Of a DNA stretch of 64,000 nt, positions 1 through 12,044 are shown in pieces. The notes under the pieces are model-generated. The model had not been told where the DNA came from. It saw only the letters and a program-made list of their open reading frames with translations, and made no database searches. This stretch comes from Asterionellopsis glacialis (lineage: Eukaryota > Bacillariophyta > Plagiogrammaphyceae > Rhaphoneidales > Asterionellopsidaceae), in assembly GCA_014885115.2 (NCBI GenBank), contig WKLE02003750.1:7804-71803 (forward strand). Direction: 5' to 3'. Made by a program: the position numbers and the translations under genes. The stretch's first letter is position 1. Every line of letters starts with the position of its first letter.

Positions 1-1735
1 TGCGTGTCTGACTGCACCGGTATGTGAACTGTGAAATATTGTTTTGAACTAAAAAAGGTTGATGGAAGGACCGAATTTTTTTAGCTTATATTATATTTAT
101 GGCAGTCGTAGAGTAGTCGAGTACTGTACTTAGTACCTGTACCAGGTAATCAGTAAAGAAGCAGAGGCTACTATATAGATGAAAATAGTATAACAAATTG
201 TCATATTTACCATTGCTGTTTCCATCAATTAATTACCATATTTTTTACTCGAGACATATCAACCAGCACACGACCAAGAATCCTTGCTTGGACTAAAAGC
301 TTCTCTGGAAACACTGCCTTGCAGGAATAGAATGGACTATAAAATAGAACAAAGACAAATGGAGGGTATTGCAATGCCGTGCAAGAATAATGACTGTCAC
401 AAGGCATCGGAGAGTACATTTGGATTGTCCTCATTCTTTCCTCTGGTGAGACTCAAATAAATGGAAAACTCAAAATTAAGAAGCATAAATCTATAGAAAC
501 TATTTGGGAATCCAAGTAATTTATGTTTTTAAAATTGTAAAGAGTTGAGCTCTCAGCTATTGGTCCTACTAGGTACTTGTACCTAATATCCACATCTTAT
601 ATGGCAGTGATTTCAACTTTATGAATTTGAAATATACCACTGGGAATCCTCTGCTTGTCCGGGATTTGAAGTAAACAAAAACAAGATATTGCATTTTTAA
701 AAACTACCTTTACCATATGCTTGTAGCATAAAGTCTTGCTGAGAAGATGAAATTGTGAAGCAGCACTGAAATATCGTAGGTTCCTTCTCCTACAGTAAAT
801 GCTACTCTATTAACTAACTATCTCCACGTTGCTTCTGTGATGGTGAGCTCGAGTACATATTCTCAAGTGGAAGTATCCCGTGTAGAAATGATACTGTACC
901 AGGTTATACCAGGTACTTAAGAGCAAGAAATTTTTCGTAAAAGTCATAATGGAATGATAAGAATATGAACAAAAACTGTAAAACATATTGCTATATGTAA
1001 AACAAGATCTATAATATGTACAGTCCTGGTTTGGATTCTACAGGTACATCAGGGCGGTAGGACCTCTAGAGGATTAGGGTAGGGCATGTTCAACCTTCCG
1101 AGAAAATCGATTGAACGGCTTCGACGATCTTTTTTTATTTTCTGGCCTGTCTGTGGCCTCTGTAACCTCACAGTCAGCTTTGTTCCGCTAAAATCTCGCA
1201 CACGCCGACGTAATTACATACTGTCGTCAACCAATAGGGGCTATGATCTAACGTGCTTTTTAGTGCTTGGAGGTTGTGAGAGACACAAAACAATCCGTAC
1301 ATCATCATCTCATCAGAAAGCCCGACAAGTTCCAAAGCACTCTACACAATTAAGTGCATAAATAGCAGGGGTTGCAACCTACCAAGGAACGCATTGTTGC
1401 TACATCCTTATTTCCAAAAGGAAGACAATCACACTTCCATTCAACTAAGGTTTTCATTGCTCACAACCGTAAAGGAGTCTTTCGTACAATTTCAAAAAGA
1501 CAAAACGGAAAGGACGGCACAAACGAGAAGAGAGAATAGGATTATGGTTGACAGAATATAGGGGTGAATAAATAGGGAGAATAGGTGTCACACATCACTC
1601 GAAGAAAAACCTCTTTTGGCTTCAGATCAGTCAATTCAAAAGGTAGTAAGTCTAGCCAATTTTTACTCTAGGGAGAAACTTGACACATACATTCATAGAC
1701 TAAAACCGAGACATTTCATATAAGCCATTTCCATC
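1..1735. other. AT-rich spacer, no gene supported
   Basis: Only short, composition-poor reading frames occur here on either strand. The stretch holds a few copies of the dispersed TACCAGGTAC palindrome (around 137 and 898-915) and one CCTCTAGAGG site near 1062-1074. The right end must contain the promoter and 5' leader of the gene starting at 1736. I see no RNA gene. Confidence 0.6.
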
Positions 1736-2890
1736 ATGAGTGAACGAATGATCGAGCTTAAACGGGAAAAACTGGGGTTGCCTCTCATAACCTCAGTGAG
1801 CACACAACCATCGAAAAGCAATGCAAGCAATGCCATGAATAGCAACCTCTCCCAACATCTGACTGCTTCAGCAGCTTCGCCATCGGCAGTGCCTCGACCG
1901 ACACCACAGCAAGCTGCTGCAACAACCCTACTAACGGAGGATGAACAATTAAAGATATTTCTTCAAAAAATGCAAGACAGAAATGACAACACCACGTCGG
2001 ATAGAGGTCCCACTGTACCAACAGCACTATCTCGTCGTATGCTACAACGACAGGGGGTTGGTTATCTAGATGATACAGTTGCAGCAGTCACCTCAGCAGC
2101 GGCAGATCGCTTCCTAGCAACAGTCTTACAACAAGCCGTTGCATGTCGAGATCAGCGTATACAGGGTGTAACCCTAGCACGAGAAGAAGCTCGGAATCGA
2201 AAGAGACACAGGCAACAGTACAAGGAAGATAATGCTGATCGGCATCAACGTAAGGAAGCTCGAATGAAGGAACGGCACAAGCAAATTAAGGTTGCCATTG
2301 ATGCAGCAGAAGCACTCACAAAGAAGTCCAAGGATGCTGCTGGAGAGAAGGGATCAAAGTCCAAAAAGAAGAAGAAGAAGGTGGAGCCACCAAAGAAAGA
2401 AGAAAACGGGAACAAGGATGCTTCGGAAGAAAAGAAAGGACAGGAAGACGATGAAGCGTCTTATGACTCACTAGACGAAGAAGAAGATTACTACCAGAAA
2501 ATGTACGGGGATGAAGATGACGAAGATGAAAGCGAAAATGATGATGACGACGAGGACGATACGCGATTTTCGGTTTTGTTACGAGACGTGGTGCGACCTT
2601 TGGAAGCATGGAAAATCAATTTAACAGGTAAGCTAGGAGTTGGTGCAACACCGGTTGATGCATCTGATGGGGAAGAGGAAAGTGACGAGGAAGGAACCGA
2701 AGAAGATAATGGGGATGCAGGGGATGGAACTGGCCTGCAGGTGGATGGCATAACAAACGATACTGGTGGTGAAAATCCACCATCGCCAAGCAAGGGTGGT
2801 GATTCTACAACCGATAATGCAAACACATCGGCAGCGCCAACGCCAGTTCCTGGGGCCTCTGCAAGTACACCCACCAAAGTGTCGAAGTGA
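1736..2890 (+). CDS. TAF10-like TFIID/SAGA subunit with long charged tail
   Basis: Single-exon protein of 384 aa. Residues about 90-150 begin with PTVPTALSRRMLQRQGVGYLD and continue with helices around VTSAAADRFLATVLQQA and a basic stretch (RNRKRHR). This resembles the TAF10 histone fold, where a 'PTIPD..' start, a short helix, 'D.R..RLISLA.QKF' and a basic loop occur in the same order. TAF10 is a small histone-fold subunit of TFIID and, in many eukaryotes, SAGA, and would act in the nucleus. The rest is low complexity: a Ser/Ala/Gln-rich N-terminus, a Lys-rich block near 200-230, a very acidic Asp/Glu block near 240-290 and a disordered C-terminus. The protein is longer than typical TAF10 because of these tails. 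The start is the first ATG, with no open frame upstream. The family call rests on one domain read by eye. Confidence 0.55.
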   Translation: MSERMIELKREKLGLPLITSVSTQPSKSNASNAMNSNLSQHLTASAASPSAVPRPTPQQAAATTLLTEDEQLKIFLQKMQDRNDNTTSDRGPTVPTALSRRMLQRQGVGYLDDTVAAVTSAAADRFLATVLQQAVACRDQRIQGVTLAREEARNRKRHRQQYKEDNADRHQRKEARMKERHKQIKVAIDAAEALTKKSKDAAGEKGSKSKKKKKKVEPPKKEENGNKDASEEKKGQEDDEASYDSLDEEEDYYQKMYGDEDDEDESENDDDDEDDTRFSVLLRDVVRPLEAWKINLTGKLGVGATPVDASDGEEESDEEGTEEDNGDAGDGTGLQVDGITNDTGGENPPSPSKGGDSTTDNANTSAAPTPVPGASASTPTKVSK

Positions 2891-3100
2891 AGTTGTGGCA
2901 ACAGAGCGTAAATTGCACGATTTAAAAGCCAGGTACCAAAAAGACAATACAAGTTACTTTGCGTACAAAAAGATAGAGTTTCAATGAATGTGGATCGTTT
3001 GCTAGCAGGAACTAATTTATCAAAGAAAAATATTACATGCTTATTCTTTACAGAAATAAATTGATTATGCTTTTTGAGTTCAATTATTTGGATTGGTCCT

Positions 3101-6100
3101 TTAATTGCTGTTATTGTAAGGACTTGTAATACCTGGCATTACACCAGCTGGATGTGTTCGTAACAGAGAATAAATAACAGACACACTACTATTCCTGGCT
3201 GCAGCAATCTGAAAAGCAAAGAAACCTTGCCAATCTTTCCATTTGGAGTCTCGTGGTACTTCATAGGCAGATGCAGCGCTGTTGCATTCTTGCATTGCTT
3301 GAATGACTGCGAATGACTTGGAAGATATTAAACATGTATGCAGCGGCAACAAACCATCATTGTCTTCTTGACATGCTGCTTCTCTATGGAGAGCGCAGAG
3401 ATCTTTCACCATTTCCACTATTACATGGTCACTTACTTCATTCTTTAAGGTACCGATCAAGTGCAATGCCGTTCTTCCTCTTCTATTGGAAAGTGAACCA
3501 TAGTCTTTACCGTACATGGATATCAAATGTTTCCAAGTACGAGGGAGAGGACATGCTGCAACTGCTCCATGCATGGGTAGGAATTTATTTTCTCGTTCGT
3601 CACGTGGAGAAAGGACAGGTCGGTTGCATAGAGTCGACATGAGAAGAATATCAATACAGAGGTTGAACTGACTCTTTGTATCAGTATGCTTTGAATTTTC
3701 GGGTGCCCTTTTCCGTGCTACGGAAAGGACATCATCGTCGTCGTCGTCATCTTCATCGTCATGTTCTGTATCAGATTTCATATCTTCTTCCTCCCTTAAT
3801 CCATCACATGCAAAGTCAAGGGGGTACATTAGTTCCGTGTTGTCTTGAGCATAGATTGCATTGAAATCATATGCAAAAATAGTGCGAAGACCTGCAGCAT
3901 AACCTGACATCGCTGCAAGGTGGATGGGGAGTAACCCCTCGTCATTTGTAACCTTGACAGCATCTGGAAAGGCCCCAAGTACAACAGCTGTAATTTGTGG
4001 AGCGTCCTGGTGATGAGATGCAGAAGAGACTGATTCATGCAACGGAAGATACCCCTCTTCACACTGTTGAAGCAGCAAGATAAGAAATAACATTTTTATC
4101 ATGAGAAACCATTTTTCATCAAACAAATGGTGAATCGAAATAACATCTCCTCACTCTCAACAGTAGCACAACAAACATACCTGAACACCAGCACTCAAGG
4201 GTGCTCTAGAACATAATAACTGCACAGCCGCAAAGTGTCCATGTTCTACAGCATGGTGCAGAGCGACATTACCAGCATGATTTCGAATCATGGCAGAGTT
4301 CCGATCAGCATTTAACAAATGATTGAGTGCCATGAGGTTACCCTTGGAAGCAGCTACATGTATGGGAACATTCCCCGTAGACGGGACCGCCGGATTATCT
4401 AAAAGTAACCGTGCCATCCGAGGAGCATTATTATGCAGAAAATTTTTAATCAAAGGATTGTTCATTTCAGCTGCACGATGGATTGCTCGGCTTGCACTTT
4501 TTTCATTTGGTGTCTTTGGTTCTATAGCTTCTTCTCCAGTTGATTTCCCATCAAATGATGCATGTGAGGAGTCATCAGAATTACCAAAAGACGTCCCGCC
4601 ATTGGTGCTGCTCTTACTGGTATTATTATTTTCATTGTTTTGTATAGACATACTGGATGCTTGTGACATACTACGTTGCGCAGGAATCCGAAATGGCATG
4701 CCCGACCCCAAGCTAAGTGAGGGAGCAGTTGCTCCTGTAATTGAACTGGCCATCTGTAATGCGGCACTGTTCCTGCCACTTGGTGCCGCAAAGGAATTTG
4801 CTCGTTGATACTTTTGTCGTTGTTGCAAAACTATTGCGGCTACCGTATCTTGAACGGAATTACGATTACTATTGTTGGAGCTGTTGTTATTATTACTGGT
4901 AACATGTTGGGCTGCAGATAATGACATTCGATGCTGTGGCATACTAAATTGTGGACTTGTTTTGAGTGATTTTTGTGTTTGAGGTGCATATGGTGTACGA
5001 AAGGAAAATGGTGATTTCTTTAGCTGTTGTTGGCGATTTGCTGTAGCACTAACAAGTCTAGCAATAATTTCTTTCCGTAGAGAACTTCCACTTTCTCTAC
5101 GTTGAGTTTCCATAATTTCAGTTTCACTATTCACCGTCTCACCATCTAAAAAGGCAGACACAGCACAATGATCTGGCATGGATGCTACTCGTCTAGCCAT
5201 TTTGGTATGTCGCAGCGGTTGTTGTTGTTGTTGCTGCTGGTGAGGCTGTGAAGCAGGAATACCGTTACTACGCACGAACGATTTTGATGGTGACGATGCC
5301 GACGGTGCTGATGTTGGTGGTATTGATAAACCAGCAGCTCTGGCTGGAAAAACGCTAAATGAGACACGTCCACTTGAACGTCGCCCCCCCATTAATCCCG
5401 AATCTTGCCTCAGTATCGAAGGCCGTTTCCGCGGTCTTTCCTCCATAGGTAGAGGTTGTCTCATCGGGGGTGGTCCACTACTACCATCATCGTCTGAACT
5501 ATCCAAATTTTCAAAAAACTTCGCAGCCTCTGCAGCAGCCATTGCCATTTGATTTCCAAGTAATTCTCCCCCCGACCCACCCACGCTTGGTCTCTTCCCC
5601 AGGGTGACTTCTCCTGCAGCAGCACTGCTACCGTTACTTGTTCCGTTGCCTGTTCCTCCTGGAACATTACCATTCACACTGCTACTAGCTCTCCTGTCAT
5701 ATATTGCTGAAGCACTCGGTAGTCTACTCCGTAATGCAGAAAGTACATCCTGAAATTGTTTTGCTGGTTGAATCGGGTTTTGGTTGGGATGATTGCTCAT
5801 GGAATAAGCTTCATTCTGAGTCGGTGGGAGAGCTGCTGCTGCAGCCGCAGCTGATGATGTCGATGTTCCTGCCATGGAAGGAACTGCCGTCGACGATGAT
5901 AATGGACTATCATTTTCACCATCGTCATTTTTATTACCATTATTATTCACCACATTGTCATTCTGATCATTCAACAAGGTTGAAACAGCAGCTTTATCAG
6001 GCATGGACGCATTTCTTCTTTGCATTCGTTGGAATCCCGAAGCTGGTGCCGTAATCGCAGGATTTTCTACCGTATTATTATTATTCTCGGAAATGGAATG

Positions 6101-6397
6101 TTCAAGTTGTGATTCTTCCGCAGTCACCGCCAAACGATCGACTGCAGGACGACGCCGAGACATTATGGCAGACCGTCGTTGTTGTGAAGGGGCAACAGCT
6201 GCAGCAAATGGCTGCTCTTGTTGCTGCGCGAATGACGATGACTCCTCATATCGCTGGACAGAGGCAGACCATCTCTTTTTGAATGGGACAGATCGTCTTC
6301 GTTTTGGCTTGGGTTCCATATCCTCTTCACCATCCGAAAGTGATAAGTTACCATCTTCCTTTTGTTCTGTTGTTGTGCTAATCGTTTCCGGTATCAT
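3101..6397 (-). CDS. Ankyrin-repeat protein with long disordered Ser/Asn/Gln-rich N-terminus
   Basis: Two exons: 6397-4181 and 4063-3101, with a 117-nt intron (GTATGT...CAACAG, phase 0). The product is about 1059 aa. The first 620 residues are low complexity, with homopolymeric Gln and Asn runs and many basic-Ser motifs (RRRSVPF, QRANSF). After that come ankyrin repeats: GNVPIHVAASKGNLMALNHLL, then GNVALHHAVEHGHFAAVQLL, EGYLPLHESVS, EGLLPIHLAAMSGYAAGL, RTALHLIG and DGLLPLHTCL. The junction rebuilds an ankyrin unit, which supports the splice model. An acidic Asp run lies near the middle of exon 2. RR-x-ASMPD occurs twice in the N-terminal part. No enzymatic domain is visible. It is probably a scaffold or signalling adaptor, and the function is unknown. 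The 3' end could carry a further small exon because a CAG|GTATTA site lies just before the stop. Confidence 0.75.
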
Positions 6398-8255
6398 CTT
6401 TTTTTTTCTCGCAAAGCGATAGGTAGATACGAGTGCTGAATCCAGTAGGTAGGTTTACAGAGTCTCTGTCTCCCGTCTTGGATCTTGGAAGTGTTGCGTG
6501 TACCGCAAGCGTTGAATTTCAAAAAATACCCCTGCTATTAATTTTTGAGCCTTGGTGTTTTACAGTATCAATGACTTTTGACTCAATTCTAATTCTTTCA
6601 CCCAACGAGAAGTAGTCCTAAACTATCGTAGCCTTTCAATGGACGATTCCCACCTCAACAGACTAATTTGTATGACTCAATGTTGGAACTCTACTGGTGA
6701 TTGCCTGTTCTCTAGAGGACTAGTCCTACTTGGCACTAGGTATACGATAGACTAGAGTCAATCTAGAGGACTACTCTCGCTGCTGTCTCCAAAGAGAAGT
6801 TGTTTCACCAATGTGCTCTTATCTGTAGGATTCTGGCAGATAGATGCAAAGGTACGAGTACGGTAAGGTAGGAATACCCTTTTCACGTTACGTAGGACTA
6901 GTTTGTCAAAGGAGGCTTCACTAACACGCGGGATCCAAGTCTGAGACCGAGGGAATGATACGCCGGGAGACATTAACTATTAATAGTACCTACAGTAAGC
7001 ATTGTTTTTTTTATGGTACAAGTAGTACTATCACCTGGAATATTTAACCGGAGAATATTAATACTCACCACCTGCTAGATGTCTAAAGCAGTTAGGGCCT
7101 ACACAGTTCTCCTTATAAAACACACGAGATATTGCTGCTACGACAAAGAATTACTCTCTCTGTAAAGAACCCTACCTGGTATCTCCCATGTACCTGGTAA
7201 TTCCTACAGTAGAATTTAGTTCCTAGTCCTAAGGGACTCTAAGACTTTCCAGGTTACCTTGTACCGGTAGGTCCTACCTGGTAAGTAGGACCTATCTGTA
7301 CCTGGTATCACACAGGTAGGACCCGAACCGGTAACAGAAACAGGTACCGGAAAAAGCCTATCAATTACTGGTACAGCTAAAGTTTTGAGTCAAAGGCATC
7401 AGTATCGGGCAAGTACCTGGTACCTGGTATGGATTCTTCTGGAACTGGTAAGGTACCTTGTACAAGGTACTGTACCGGTACCTGGTAAGAGGTACCTTAA
7501 ACGGAGTAACCTTGTACCTTTCACTGTAAACTTCATATAGCTCTCGAACAATAGCCCCCACCAGGTACAGACATTTTTACCAGAAATTGCTCCTCCATCA
7601 CGAATCGTACCCCAGTACTGGTAATACATATTTTTGAGAGTTAATGTCGGGTCTTTCTCGAAAGCGAACTTTTGGGTCCTGGAGGGGGGGGGGATGATTC
7701 CATCTGTCTACAGGTGTTAGACATGTTCCGCCTTTTATCTAAGTGTTTATTCATGACACATGACAAATAACGCAATGGCAGAGAAAGACGTGGTAGTCGT
7801 TAAATAGTTCAATTATACCGAATTTTCGAATTGTTCTTTGTCCAAGAAATAAGTTTATCCCTGCTGGACCATCCTCTAACCATCTACTTTTACACTACTT
7901 ATGTAATAATCTGTGTTATTTTCAATATGAGTATCGTTTGGGACTAGAAAAAACGTTTAAAATAAAAAATAGAACTTCAACAAAAAACTCATCTTAAAAC
8001 ACCCTCTGACCTCTTTCTGACTAATTTTATTTTCTAATATATACTGTATTCAAAATAATACATTCCATACACAGATATTATTATAGTATAAAAAACATGA
8101 GTGCAAAAAAATGTAATGGCTCTCGAGATTTTTTGTACCTATCACTACGAATGTGTCGTTTCCGTGCGTCGTTCTTTCATTCGTCGTAGTAAAGTAGTGC
8201 CTGGCATAGCGAAGGTGTCCTTCTTTCTTCTCGGCTCGCTCTCTAGTCTAGCGGT
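6398..8255. other. Spacer rich in GTACC and CTAGAG palindromes
   Basis: No reading frame here looks coding. From about 7165 to 7620 the sequence is dominated by variants of GTACCTGGTAC / TACCGGTACC in both orientations. Near 6713-6775 are CTCTAGAGGACTAG-type palindromes. A G-run of ten lies near 7684-7693. The stretch 7900-8100 is strongly AT-rich and borders the retroelement. Confidence 0.6.
7165..7625. repeat. Dense cluster of GGTACC-core palindromes
   Basis: Many overlapping copies of GTACCTGGTA, TACCAGGTAC and CCGGTACC fall within about 460 bp. Several combine into longer imperfect inverted repeats, for example around 7411-7492. The same words recur in other spacers of this window (25540-25580, 29620-29640, 49200-49410, 49760-49795, 62485-62560) and are not obvious inside the genes. 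They could fold as hairpins or bind a dimeric factor. The role is unknown. Confidence 0.6.
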
Positions 8256-8547
8256 CCCTCTCGTGTTCAAATTAAGACGGTTTGATGGCCAGACGCCTGA
8301 GCCTCTAGAAGTACTCGAACTCGCAGATTAGGTATTGAGTCAGAGATGAAACACCTGACGATTGAGATCCAATCATTCTAGAATCCGATAAGATTTTTAG
8401 AATACTTTCGAAAATAACAAGAAACACTCATCTCATCCTCAGATCACTCTTTCAAGAACTTACGACGTAATCGGTTGGTTGTGGCTTAGTAAGACAAGCG
8501 CTCAACTTTGCACATTGATCAGTCCAAAGTGGACCGCAATTCTCACT
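8256..8547 (+). repeat. 5' terminal direct repeat of the retroelement
   Basis: This copy aligns with 15495-15786 at a constant offset of 7239 bp with about 12 mismatches and no gaps. It starts at CCCTCTC and ends at TTCTCACT. It retains more CpG dinucleotides than the 3' copy and is probably closer to the ancestral state. Confidence 0.9.
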
Positions 8548-10608
8548 CTTGGTGGGAACCATCATTGGACATCAACCATCTCCTTGGGAATTTGTCTCCT
8601 GAAGATGGAAGAAGACCCTGACGTCATGGTCATTTATTTTGAAACTGTCAAGACACAAGTGAGCAAAGGCTGGACCACCATCGACTATCCTTCCATGGGG
8701 GATATCAAAGAAGCTAAGCAGGAAATGAAAACTCCAAGGAAACATTCAATGGGAGAATTCTTATCGGAATCAATTGATACTATACCCATGGATTTACCAC
8801 CTCTCAGCAAGGTTGGTGGGGTAGGTTTTGCCCTCAAAACAGAAAGCAAGACAGACTACGACCCCAGCAAACTAACCAATGACATTCTTAAGGAGTTGCA
8901 GGAAATTGGTCAAAACTTCACTACTTTAGAAACCGAGATAAACAAACAGGGTCATAGTGAATGCAATTATCGTGAATCGCTCACCAAGACTCTCATGGAA
9001 ATGGAAGCCATCATTCATGGCACGCAATCCAAGGCTCATTTACTGGCATCTCAAATCGGAACTCCTCCCTCCTCTGATAAGGAAGGTCAAGGCATGGATA
9101 ATCTTTGGGAAGTGGTTGCCAACAATCACAACAAGTTTGGAGAAATTGTGCATTCCTTGCAGGAGTCTGAAAAACTACGTGCAGTAGACCATAGCAATCA
9201 ATTCATGCTCATGCAGCAAGTCAAGAAGCTACAAGGTAGTTTTACAAACCTCGTCAGCTCATACAAAAAGATAATCCCATCATTCAAACAATGTATATCA
9301 ACACTCGAATCATTAAACACCGGTTCCATCAAAATAAAGTTCGATAACTTATTTGATGCCATGGACACCAAGCCTGACTGGGGAGACAAATTGGGGAACC
9401 TAACTCAAAAGATGCAGGAAGCTCATTCTGACTTGGAGCGTCAAGTAGAGATTTTATCTCAAAAACTCGACAATCAACCCTCTCATGGAGTTGTTTTGCT
9501 CGTGGAGTTTTGGAGGATCAGCAAAGTGGTCGATGACCTCAATTCACAAATCCAAACTAACGTTAACACGGACCAATCTGGATACCAACTCTTGCTTCAA
9601 TCTCAAGTTGACGACCTTTGACAACAGATACTTGAAATGCAGTCTTGAGTGGACGACAAAAGTTTCTCCCTAAATCACTCCAAATTTGGGTCCTTCCAAG
9701 AACTCAAAAGGTGGGTGAAAGAAGAACAGGTGGAAAGTACCAGCATCTTTTGGGATCTCTTCAGTTTCATCGTAGCCATGGAACCCAAGGCTCCCACCAG
9801 TACTGAACATTCAGATGCTAGGCATTTGGCTATTTGCATCACTTTGAGTCAAATGGAAAGTGAATTGGCAGCTTCGATGTACCACACTAAACCAAAACTA
9901 CTGTACAGCACCAAAGGAACTGGAAATCCAGTGGCTTGTGAACAGGGATTTAGAGCAATTCCTTTGCATGGTGCCTGGCTGGGAGAAGGCACTGAATCAA
10001 TCAAACAATCACTCCAAACTTGGTTGCACAATTACGCTGAAAGCATATGAGAGACTATTGATTCCTCCACCGGAGGAGGAGCGTTTGCTCTGGCCTTGCT
10101 TCAGGAGGTCAAGTCACAATGGACCTCCTTTGCAAGCCATGTTGAGAGGATGTACTCTGATTTGGTGCATGTATCCCACTTCTCTCCTACTACTGCCTTC
10201 CAACTCATTGGGCGGGCCTCTAATGCCATCTGGGAAGCTATGCGTAAACATCGAACTAAAGTGATCATGCTGGACAATCTCAGCACCTTAGATTGCAAGG
10301 CTAGGATGATTTGGTATGTCTTACAATGTCATCGAGAGATGCAATCCTTTGTATCAATGGAGTTCCGGTCTCACCCATCTTGTGTTAAAGAAATGAGTAT
10401 GTTTATGTTGACCAAACAGGTGGACCCTTCTCAGCTATCTACTATCAACAACACCTTAACTCAACTTAACAAGAAGGTTGGAACTCTAGCTACTCTACCA
10501 GACATGCTGAAGGATCTACCACATGACCATGACAACCTTTGTCATGAACTGGTGCAGTACAAGAAACTCAATGGAGATATCAAGAAGAAGGCCAAGAGGG
10601 AGGACTGA
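8479..10608 (+). pseudogene. Retroelement ORF1, gag-like coiled-coil protein, broken by TGA codons
   Basis: One frame (frame 1) remains coherent over about 2.1 kb but is interrupted by in-frame TGA at 9619, 9646 and 10048, and ends at TGA 10606. There is no TAA or TAG. The translation is rich in Glu, Lys, Gln and Leu with heptad-like spacing (MQEAHSDLERQVEILSQKL), and resembles the structural first ORF of such retroelements. I see no zinc knuckle. The frame opens inside the 5' repeat without an ATG. The first good ATG gives MEEDPDVMV near 8606. I do not recognise the protein beyond its position in the element. Confidence 0.6.
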
Positions 10609-12043
10609 CTCAAGGAGGAGACGTATTGTGAGCGGGTTCAACCGGGGAGCTCCGAATAGAGCTACTCTAAGAGGGTTGACTGTAGGTAGTCTACCCGTCA
10701 AAGCTGGGGACTACTGTAGACCCTGTGTTGTCTTTGGACATGAGTTTGCCTCCTGGCTACCAGCTCTGCACAAGTTAGGTCTCAGGTGTGTTTAGGTCTG
10801 CCTCACTGGTGAATCTACTTGCTCATCACTGTTACAAGCCTTGGTAGGTGAGGATTGCCCCATCATCACTCAGTCAGGTGATATTGGCAAAGGTATTCCT
10901 CGCCTTCATTGCCAACCCACAATTGGTTTGGTGGAAGGGCGTGTTCCCAGCTTTGCATATGAATTGAGTGAAAACCTAGGGATTCACACTCTTCTAAGCA
11001 CCAAAGGAATACGCCGCCCCCCACCCGAATGGCAGTTCTATAGTCGGATCACTCTGGTCCACTCCAAGGTGGGAGGTTTCACTGATGGGCAAGTATGCAT
11101 TACTGCCATCTCTTGTCGGGCTCTAGCAATTGCCCACAATGCAAAAGCACCTTCCTACGCACCCCGCGATGCCAGCACTGTTCTGGGCCTCAAAGCAAAT
11201 TGTTTTTCTTTTCAGCCTGCACCTGAAGCTGCTACTATGGATCCACTGAGGGTGATGAAGTTAGGGATTCAAGGACATGAGCCTTTCTATCATGGTGGTG
11301 GGTTGTTGTCTTTCCCACTCCTTACACCCACTCTCTTTGCTCCAAAACAACACTGGGGTCTCAGGTGTCTCGGTGCTCAAGAAGCCCTGGAATGCCTGGG
11401 TTGGCCGGTTGCATTAGCAACCTCCACTTCCTCTCTCAAACGACCACCTCTACAATCACTTTTACCCCTCAAATGCTTAGTTAATGGGTTTTGCACACTC
11501 CTTGGAACTTCGTTTGACCAACGAATCAACCAAGCTAGTGGCTTACAGAAATGGCACCACAATGGTGAAGCAGTGGCTAAGGTACCACTCCCATCTAGGC
11601 CCATGGCGGAAGATGCAGCCAACACTAGGGCGACAGTAGTAGTCCCATCTAGGCCCATGAAGGAGGATGTAACCAACGCTAGGGCAACTGGGATTATTCA
11701 CGGGGGGTGTAGTTTTTCTCTTGCTTCTTCTAATAAAATTACAGAGGTGTTGCCTTTGTTGCCTGTTGTACTTGGCACCGCCCGGGAGGCTCGCGAGAGA
11801 AAAGCTGTTAAAGCCGATGACGTGGCTGTACCTGAGTACCTTTGGAGGGAACATCTCCTCAATGATGCTCCACCTTCTCTTGCAGCTACCTTTACTAACT
11901 TAGGAACTGTGAAACGAGATGTCCTGTTTGACTCAATCACGCCATTGTTCCAAGGTCGGATGTTGAGGTGGTGGAAACAGCGTGTCACCTCTTCCTTTTT
12001 CCTTTTGGGTACCCACTCGCTATCCACAGGTTACTTGTCTTAG
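10609..12043 (+). pseudogene. Retroelement ORF2, unassigned N-terminal part
   Basis: Frame 2 stays open from about 10523 to 12043 except for a TAG at 10793-10795, which one C-to-T change from CAG would explain. It overlaps the end of ORF1. The translation is Ser/Leu/Pro-rich and not recognised until its end (FDSITPLFQGRMLRWWKQ). It contains a duplicated 18-residue unit starting PSRPM. It runs toward the reverse transcriptase, which continues in frame 3, so at least one frameshift lies near 12000. It may be the N-terminal part of the polyprotein rather than a separate gene. Confidence 0.45.
11590..11697 (+). repeat. Two tandem 54-bp units inside the retroelement
   Basis: The unit begins CCCATCTAGGCCCATG at 11590 and again at 11644. 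Each encodes 18 residues (PSRPM[AK]ED..N.RAT). The copies differ by a few substitutions. Confidence 0.8.
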
Positions 12044-12044
12044 C

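Noticed and set aside
225..434. 69-codon ORF on the minus strand
   Set aside because: Cys/Phe/Tyr-rich translation with no motif in AT-rich spacer. It looks like chance.
1086..1361. 91-codon ORF on the plus strand
   Set aside because: No family resemblance and no splice or start context. It overlaps spacer with palindromes.
6003..6422. 139-codon ORF antisense to the ankyrin gene
   Set aside because: Ser/Cys-rich shadow of the Gln/Ser-rich exon on the other strand.
8479..10608. Reading the in-frame TGAs of the element as selenocysteine or reassigned codons
   Set aside because: Host genes in the window use TGA as a normal stop, the same element also carries frameshifts, and the positions fit CGA or TGG decay better.
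10841..12043. Single 400-codon ORF as a host gene
   Set aside because: It starts with TTG, lies inside the retroelement between gag-like and RT frames, and shares its tandem-repeat and stop-decay character.
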